From contig CAIYWC010000030.1 of NCBI GenBank assembly GCA_903929795.1, forward strand, positions 1-32,913: DNA of 32,913 nt, read 5' to 3'. The notes under the pieces were generated by a model that did not search any database, had not been told where the DNA came from, and was given only the letters and a program-made list of their open reading frames with translations. The DNA comes from an uncultured Myxococcales bacterium (lineage in GTDB: Bacteria; Myxococcota_A; UBA9042). This document shows, one piece after another, positions 15,841 through 23,600 of the stretch; within the stretch, counting starts at the first letter, position 1; every line of letters begins with the position of its first letter. The translations under genes were made by a program, and so were the position numbers.

Positions 15841-16916
15841 GTACCCCGACCGCCGCGTCTGCCCTCCTCTCTGCCAAAACGATCAACCGCCTGTGTGGCG
15901 CGCTCTTCGGGATCGGCGTCGCCGCGTTCATCTGGGGCGCGCTCTCCGCGGATCCGGGCCGCACCGTGGCCGCGCTTGTCTCCAGTTGGCTGTTCTTCAC
16001 CGGCATCGCCGCCGGTGGCTTGGCCTTCACCGCCATCTTGAACCTCTGCGGCGCCCGCTGGCCCGAGCCGCTCTACGACCAGACCGTCCGCCTCAGCCGT
16101 TTTCTGCCGGCATCAGCGCTCGTGTTGGTCGCGATCATCGTCAGCCTCGCAGTCTGGGCGCCATGGGCGCACGCCATGCCGGCGCGCGACGCATTCTGGC
16201 TGGAGACCCGGGCATTTGCCGCGCGCGAAGTACTCGTCAGCGTGGCACTTTTTGCCTTCGCATGGTTCGTCGTCCGCCCGCATGCCCGCGCGAACGGTCG
16301 CTCGGCGCGCATCTACGTGACCTACGCGCTGCTGTACGCGATCGTGCTGTCGATCTGGTCCTTTGACTTCGTCGTCGGCCCGATCCACGCTTGGAACAGC
16401 ACGCTCATCGGCCCGCACCTGTTCGTCGGCGCGTTCATGTCCGGCGGCGGCGTGGCGATCCTGCTGGCGCTGTACCAAGGCACGCTCAACGCCGGCCAAC
16501 GCCGCGACGCAGCCACGCTTGTGTTTGTGCTGGCGATTTTCTGGGCCTACCAGTGCTGGGCGCAGTTCCTGACCATGTGGTACGGCAATTTGCCCGAGGA
16601 AATCGGCGTCATCCTCCGCCGCAGCACCGACGCGTGGCGCGCGGACATCGCGATGGTCATCCTCGGCGTGGCGGTGCTGCCGTTTGTCACGCTGATCAGC
16701 GCCAAGCGGCGCCAAGCCCCGCGCGCGTTGGCGTTTGCCGTGCTGAGCCAACTCATCGGCCTGTGGGTCGAGCGCGACCTGATGGTCACGCCGGCGCTTG
16801 GTGGACCGACGGCGCAACCACTGGATGTTGCGGCTGTTTTGGTGTCGATCGGCATGATGGGCCTGTTCCTGCGGATCGTGTGGCCGAACGCGGCCCGCGC
16901 GCCGCAGCCGGCCTGA
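15837..16916 (+). CDS. actF: Alternative complex III membrane subunit ActF (second NrfD-like subunit)
   Basis: A 359-residue polytopic protein with about ten hydrophobic segments, related to ActC and the NrfD family but shorter and without an obvious soluble domain. In alternative complex III, ActF pairs with ActC in the membrane and is implicated in proton movement rather than redox chemistry. The ATGA overlap with actE and the order A-B-C-D-E-F identify it. The operon ends here. No cytochrome oxidase gene follows, although oxidase genes often accompany such clusters, so the terminal acceptor is encoded elsewhere or the complex uses a different partner. Confidence 0.85.
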   Translation: MSTPTAASALLSAKTINRLCGALFGIGVAAFIWGALSADPGRTVAALVSSWLFFTGIAAGGLAFTAILNLCGARWPEPLYDQTVRLSRFLPASALVLVAIIVSLAVWAPWAHAMPARDAFWLETRAFAAREVLVSVALFAFAWFVVRPHARANGRSARIYVTYALLYAIVLSIWSFDFVVGPIHAWNSTLIGPHLFVGAFMSGGGVAILLALYQGTLNAGQRRDAATLVFVLAIFWAYQCWAQFLTMWYGNLPEEIGVILRRSTDAWRADIAMVILGVAVLPFVTLISAKRRQAPRALAFAVLSQLIGLWVERDLMVTPALGGPTAQPLDVAAVLVSIGMMGLFLRIVWPNAARAPQPA

Positions 16917-16996
16917 AGCCGCCGCCCCGGTTTGTGCGATGTCATGTCCCCGCGCAATTTGCTAAGCTAGCGCGCTGGCCGACTTGCGCGCCCGGT

Positions 16997-17014
16997 CCGC
17001 CGCGCTCGCGGCGG
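16997..17014 (+). terminator. GC-rich hairpin after the ACIII operon
   Basis: CCGCCGCGCTCGCGGCGG is a perfect inverted repeat (arms of seven with a GCTC loop) about 80 bases after the actF stop and 35 bases before the next start. Only CCTTAT follows, so it lacks a proper U-tract. It may still stop or slow transcription between the operon and the small lipoprotein gene. Confidence 0.35.
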
Positions 17015-17049
17015 CCTTATGCATGGGCAGCAGGCGATCGGGAGCGCAA

Positions 17050-17448
17050 ATGAGACACCGAACTTGGCGGAACTGGCGCGCAACCGGCTTCGCGCTGACG
17101 CTCGCGCTGGCGGCCTGCGCGGGTCAAGGCGTCGGCCAATTCGGCCAGTCGTGCAACACAAGTGGGGATTGTACAAGCGATTTCTGCGTCGGCGGCGAGC
17201 TCGGGGAGGCGCCCTTCTGCTCGGAGGACTGCACCGGCAAAGCGACCGGCACCAGCTGCGGCGGCGGCCAGGGGCGCTGCATCGCGGATTTTGTCGCCTG
17301 GTGCTGGTTGCCGTGCACCACCGGCGCGCAGTGTGCCGCGGTCAACCCGAAGCGCCCTGTCTGCGCGACCGGGTCATCGGGCGGCACCGCGTACGCGTTC
17401 GCCACCTGTTTCGCGCCCGCCGCCGCCGACGCCACAAGCACCGATTGA
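17050..17448 (+). CDS. Small secreted Cys-rich lipoprotein
   Basis: A 132-residue protein, starting at the ATG at 17050 with GGGAG six bases upstream. The signal peptide ends in a lipobox (LAAC, Cys23). The mature part has twelve further cysteines in pairs (for example CNTSGDC, CSEDC, CWLPC) and ends in an Ala/Thr-rich tail, so it is probably disulfide-rich and exposed outside the cytoplasm. I do not recognise a named family. Similar small Cys-rich lipoproteins are frequent in Myxococcota-like genomes. It stands alone between the ACIII operon and the giant lipoprotein gene. Confidence 0.75.
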   Translation: MRHRTWRNWRATGFALTLALAACAGQGVGQFGQSCNTSGDCTSDFCVGGELGEAPFCSEDCTGKATGTSCGGGQGRCIADFVAWCWLPCTTGAQCAAVNPKRPVCATGSSGGTAYAFATCFAPAAADATSTD

Positions 17449-17697
17449 CCCGCGAAATCACCGCGCGCTCGTGACGAAGGCATGACACGTCAGGTTTGAC
17501 AGTGAATGGCCGAAATGCGATGCCAGACTCACGCGAAAGTGCTTGAGATCAAGGCATAACGCCGACGGTTGCAAGCGCGAGGACAACCGCCGGGAACGTC
17601 GCCTGAATTTGCCGCGCGGAGTCGGGTGTGCTGAGGCATCACCCGATGCAACAGGCAGTCAGGGGCGGCGCCGCGGCGGAATCGCTTGGGGGTTGCC

Positions 17698-20600
17698 GTG
17701 TTCAAGTGCTTGAAAATCCAAAGGTGTTTTCTCGTGCGCGGCGCGTGTCTGGTCGCGGCGGCGATCGCGCTGGGCGCGTGCGGGGAAACAGCGACGGTGG
17801 CCGCAGGCGATTCAGCGAGCGTTGCCTCGGACGATGTCGACGCGGGGCCGGATGTGCCGCGGGCAGATGCGGACGCACCCGACGCCGCGGATGCACCGGA
17901 CGTGGCAGATGCGGCGGATGCTCCGGACGTCGCCGGTGAGCTGGACACTGCGCCAGACGTGCCTGACATTGCGGAGGAAGTGGACGCCAGCGTCGACGCG
18001 ACGGCGAGTACTTGCGTCTGCGGCGACGGCACGTGCAGCGGCCCCTGCGGCGAGACGCCCGCCACCTGTCCCGCCGACTGCAAAGGCTGTGGCAACGGCA
18101 TCTGCGAGCCCGGCGAAGGCCCCAAGTCGTGCGCGGTGGACTGCTGCGGCGCCTGCGGCGACGGCCTGTGCAAAGGCTATGACTGCGGCGAATCGCCCGA
18201 CACCTGCCCGGTGGACTGTGGCAATGCGTGCGGCAACCACGTGTGCAACAAGGGAGAATCGCCGCAGAGCTGTCCGATGGACTGCGCCTGGCAAGTCTGC
18301 GGCAACGGCACCTGCGAGGCGACGGACGGTGGCCCGCTCGCCTGCCCGCAGGACTGCGCGGCCAGCTGCGGCGACCAGGTCTGCAGCAAAGGCGAGGACT
18401 TCATCAGCTGCCCGATCGACTGCGGTTATTGCGGCGACGGGTTCTGCACGCTGAACCTTGGAGAATCGCAGGCAAATTGCCCGATGGACTGCAAAGGCGG
18501 CCAGTGTGACCCCAGCCTGCCCAGCGACGTGACCAAGTGCGACGACCTGAACCCGTGCACCAACGACGGCTGCCTGCCGTCGGGCAACTGCAAGCACACG
18601 CCGCTCCCCGGCAACTGCGACGACGGCAGCGCGTGCACCACCGGCGACCACTGCGTGTTTGGCAACTGCCAGGGCACCGGGCTCACCGACTGCGACGACG
18701 GCAACCCGTGCACATCCGACCACTGCGCCGCCGATCTGGGCTGCACGCACACGCCGACCAGCGGCGCCTGCGACGACGGCAACAAGTGCACAATCGCCGA
18801 CGCGTGCGGCGCGGGCACGTGCGCGGGCGAGGACAAGGGCTGCAGCGACGCCAACCCGTGCACCGCGGACAGCTGCGACCCGCTCTCGGGCAGCTGCGTG
18901 CACGCGCCGATGGACATCACCTGCACCGACGACGACGTCTGCACCGTGGGCGACGCCTGCATCGCCGGCAGCTGCGTACCCGGCGCGGCGATGAGCTGCA
19001 GCGACGGCAACGACTGCACCACCGACAGCTGCGACGCCACAAGCGGCTGCAGCCACAAGGACAATTTCGCGTGGTGCAGCGACGGCGACGCCTGCACCGT
19101 CTTTGACAGCTGTGGTCAGGGCGCGTGCAGCGGCACTGTGCGCTTTTGTGACGACGGCAACGTCTGCACCGACGACGCGTGCAACATCGCGGCCGGCTGC
19201 GTGAATTTGCCCAACGTCGCGACGTGCGACACCGACGGCAACGCTTGCACGCTGCAGAACTGCCAGGCCGGCACCTGTACGCCGCTGTCGACCATGGTTT
19301 GCAACGACGGCAACCCGTGCACGATCGACACCTGCAGCGCCAAGACGGGCACGTGCGTGTTCAGCGCGACGGGCACCGAGGGCGGGTACTGCGACGCGGA
19401 CGGCTCGGTCTGCACCGTTCAGGACCACTGCGCGGGCGGCGCTTGCGTGCCCGGGCCCCAGCTGAACTGCAGCGACGGCAACCCGTGCAGCGACGACGGC
19501 TGCGACCCGCAAAAGGGCTGCACGCACCTGAACAACACCGCCACGTGCGACGCCGATGGCAGCCTGTGCACGGCGGGCGACGCGTGCCAGAACGGCTCGT
19601 GCGTCGCCGGCAAGGCCCTGTCCTGCACCGACAACAACCTGTGCACGCTGGACAAATGCAACCCGACGACCGGCACCTGCGTGTTTGACGGCGCGCCGTT
19701 GAACGGCCAAGCGTGCGACGCGGACGGCTCGGTTTGCACGCTGAACGACAGCTGCCAGAACGGCACCTGCACCCCCGGCGCCGCGATGAACTGCGACGAT
19801 GCGAACGGATGCACCAACGACGCGTGCGGGGCGACGACCGGCTGCAGCCACAGCTTGAACACCGCGCTGTGCGACGACGGCGACGGTTGCACCGTCAACG
19901 ACCACTGCGGCAACGGCGCCTGCGCCGGCAGCCCGCGCGACTGCAACGACCAAAACGTCTGCACCGACGACGGCTGCAGCGCCAACCAGTGCACGCACGC
20001 CCACAACACCGCGCCGTGCGACGACAACAACGCGTGCACCGTTGGCGACGCATGCGGCGGCGGCAGCTGCGGGAGCGGCGTGACGCTGAACTGCGACGAC
20101 GCCAACGTCTGCACCGACGACGCCTGCGCCGGCAACACCTGCACGCACGCCGCGAACACCGCGGGGTGCGACGACGGCAACACGTGCACGACCGGGGACA
20201 CCTGCACCGGCGGCGTCTGCGCCGGCGCCGGCACGCTGAACTGCGACGACCAGGACGCGTGCACCAACGACTCCTGCCAGAGCGGCGGCTGCAAGCACGT
20301 GGCCAACAACGCGCCGTGCGATGACGGCAACCCGTGCACCGTCGCGGATTACTGCACCGCCAGCGGCTGTGTCGGCTCGGCGATGTGGTGCAACGACGGC
20401 AACGCTTGCACGATTGACGGGTGCGCGGCGGGCGCGTGCGTGCACACGAACTCGACCGCGGCGTGCGACGACGGCATCAGCTGCACCACCGGCGACCACT
20501 GCCAGGACGGCACCTGCGTCCCGACCGACGATCACTGCCCGTGCACCAGCGCCGCCCAGTGCGCCGACAACGACGCCTGCACGGTGGACACCTGCAACCT

Positions 20601-23600
20601 GACGACCGGGCTGTGCCAGAACACGCCGGCGGCCTGCAACGACCAGAACGACTGTACGACCGACAAGTGCAATGCCATCACAGGCTTGTGCGAGTTCGCC
20701 ACCGACGACACGCTGGTGCCCGATGTGATCTGCACGCCTGACCCGTGCAGCAACGTCGTCGCGCAGTGCAGCGGGGGCGTCGCCGCGTGCGTGCTCACCG
20801 GACCGATCGCCAACAAGCAAGGCCTGTCCTGCGGCGCCAACGCGCTGTGCACCGCCGGCGTATGCATCGGCAACCAGGCGCCGACCGTCGTCAGCACCGC
20901 CTTCGCCGGCAGCCCCGTCAAGGCCGGCGCGACCGCCGTGCTCAGCGTCACGGTCAGCGATCCGAACTCCAGCGCCAGCGAAGGCACTGACGACATCGCC
21001 GGCGTGACGCTTGACGCGACCAGCATCGGCGGCGGCAGCGCGGTCGCGCTCACCTGGGCCGCACCGGGCGGCGACGACCACAGCGCCGTCTACACCGGCA
21101 GCTTCGCCACGACGGGCCTGGCGGAAGGCGCGTACCTGCTGCCCGTCGTCGCGACCGACCGCAGCGGCGCCACGGGCACCAGCTTGGCTCCGCTATACGT
21201 GTACACCGGCAACTTGATTCGCGTCGGCCCGACCGAGACGTTCACAACCATCAAGGCCGGCCTCGTCGCGGCGGTCGACGGCGACGCCGTGGTCATCGAC
21301 GACGGCACCTACACCGGCAACGGCAACAAGAGCCTGGTCATCGCCGGCAAGAAGATCCTGGTCATGGGCCAAACCAGCGCGCAGAAGACCATCTTGGACT
21401 GCCAAGGCAACTTGCGCGCCTTCAACCTGAACGACACCGGCGAGACCGCGCAGACCGTCATCGCCAACCTGACTATCCAGAACTGCGTCGCCGGCGCCAT
21501 CCGCATGAATAGCGACGTCACCGGCTTGTGGATCAGCCCGACGATTGTCAGCTGCGTCTTTGCCACCAACAGCAACAGCGAGACCGGCGGCGCGATCGAG
21601 GCGCTGGGCAACACGAATTTCAGCATTTCGCTCAGCAACTTCCACGGCAACAGCACGGCGTCCAACGGCTTCGCCGGCGGCGCGATCTACGTCCACGGCG
21701 GCAGTCTGGCGGTCCACAACACGCTATTCGCCAGCAATTCCGGGCGGGAAGGCGGCGCGCTTTGCCTGGACGGCGGCGGCGTGCTGAACCTGACGGACAC
21801 CCAGTTCATCAGCAACCAAGGCCGCACCGGCGGCGCGCTGTACGTCGGCAGCTCCACACTGAACGCGCTGCGCAGCGCGTTTCAGCTCAACAAGGCGTAT
21901 TCCGACGGCTCCGGCGCGGCGGACGGCGGCGCCATCGCCACCGGCAGCTGTAACGTCAGCTTGACCGCGTGCACGATCAGCCAAAACACCAGCAACGCCA
22001 ACTCCGCCGCGGCCTCGTTCAATGGCGGCGGCACGATAACGGTGGACAGCTGCACTTTTGACAACAACTCCGGCAGCGGCTACCGCGGCCCCATCTATTG
22101 CGAAATGCCGAGCGGTAGCTGGACCAGGACGCTGTTCAGCAACAACGTCAACTGGTGGAACCAGGGCGGCGCGCTCTGCCTGGAGGCCGGCGGCAGCCAC
22201 GCGTTCACCGACTGCACGTTCATCAACAATTCCACGGGCAATTACGACGGCGGCGCGATGTGGAACAACACAAACCTGACGCTGCTGCGCTGCACGTTCA
22301 CCAACAACCACTGCGGGCGCCACGGCGGCGCGGTCTACAACCAAAGCTATGGCGTCTCCGCGACCGACTGCACGTTCCAGCAGAACTCAGCGGGCGCCAA
22401 CTGTGGCGCCATGAACGTCAATGCTTACGCGTCGTTCCAGAACACCAAATTCCTCCAGAACAGTGCCGGCGGCGTGGGCGGCGCGGTGTGCACCAACGGC
22501 GTGACGGTCGCGGGCTGCGTCTTTGACCAGAACCAGGCCAGCGACTCCGGCGGCGCGTACTGGCTGGGGGAAAACTCCGTCGACTTCCACGACACCGTCT
22601 TCAGCAACAACACCGCCACGAACGACGGCGGCGGCATCGCGGTTGTCGCGGGTACGGAGACCAACCCATTTTACGTCGGCACGTTCCATAACTTGCTGTT
22701 TCATCACAACAAAGCCAATCAGGGCGGCGGCTTGTGGCTGCAGCTGTCCGGCTTTTACGGCAACAAGTGGGCGGGCATCCTGGGCTTGGACTTGCGCAAC
22801 CTGACCGTCGCCGAGAACACTGCGGTCCAGGGCGGCGGCATCTACATCGACGCCACCGCCAGCCGCATGGACTCCAGCATCCTTTGGGGCAATACCGCGA
22901 CCGGCAACGCCGCGCCGCTCGCCAACCAGCTGTGGGTCAACGCGAATTCTGCGGACGTCGGCATTGCGATCCAGCGCACCTTGATGGCGGACGGTGCCAA
23001 CGACATCGCCGACGACGGCAGCAAGGTCAACCAGCAGACGTTCTACGGCGGCGACGCGTTTGGCAACCTGGACAGTGACCCGCTCTTTGTCGCCGGCGCG
23101 CTGGGCAATTACTACCTGTCGCAAGTCGGCGCCGGCCAAGCCGTTACCTCGCCGGCGGTCGACAGCGGCCCCGCGGGCAGCCGCACGGCCGTGGAGGCGG
23201 GCGTGGACGCGCGCACGACGAGCACGGGCGACGGCGCGGACCTCGGCATCGTCGATTTTGGCTTCCACTACGCGCGGCAATGCCCCAGCGGCGAAGACCT
23301 GGTCGGCGGCAGCTGCACCGCGCTGGTCACCGGCCTCAGCGTCGACACCGGCAGCCTGACGCCCGCGTTCCAGCCGACCGTCACCGCTTACGCCGCCACC
23401 GCGACGGCCAACGCCACCGCGACTGTCTCGGCCACGGCCGCGCCCGGCGTGCAACTTTCGCTCTCGGTCAACGGCGCGACGCCGACCGCGATGCCCGGCA
23501 GCGCGACGGCAAACTTGCTCTTTGGCGTCAATACGTTGCAGGTCATCGCGGTGGTTCCCGGCGGCGGCGGTGCCACGTTCACGCTCAGCATCGTGCGCAC

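Noticed and set aside
17496..17524. TTGACA as -35 box of a promoter for the giant lipoprotein
   Set aside because: The -35 box is perfect, but at 17-base spacing the -10 position reads GATGCC, and the site is about 200 bases from the start.
18538..20694. CRISPR-like regular repeat array
   Set aside because: The repeats keep a reading frame with fixed cysteines and variable loops, and there are no identical repeats separated by unique spacers.
17812..21081. Long open frame of 1,089 codons on the minus strand
   Set aside because: It is antisense to the Cys-rich repeats of the giant lipoprotein. The biased GC-rich codons of those repeats leave this frame without stops. It has no ribosome site, and its product is low-complexity Ala/Val/Arg.
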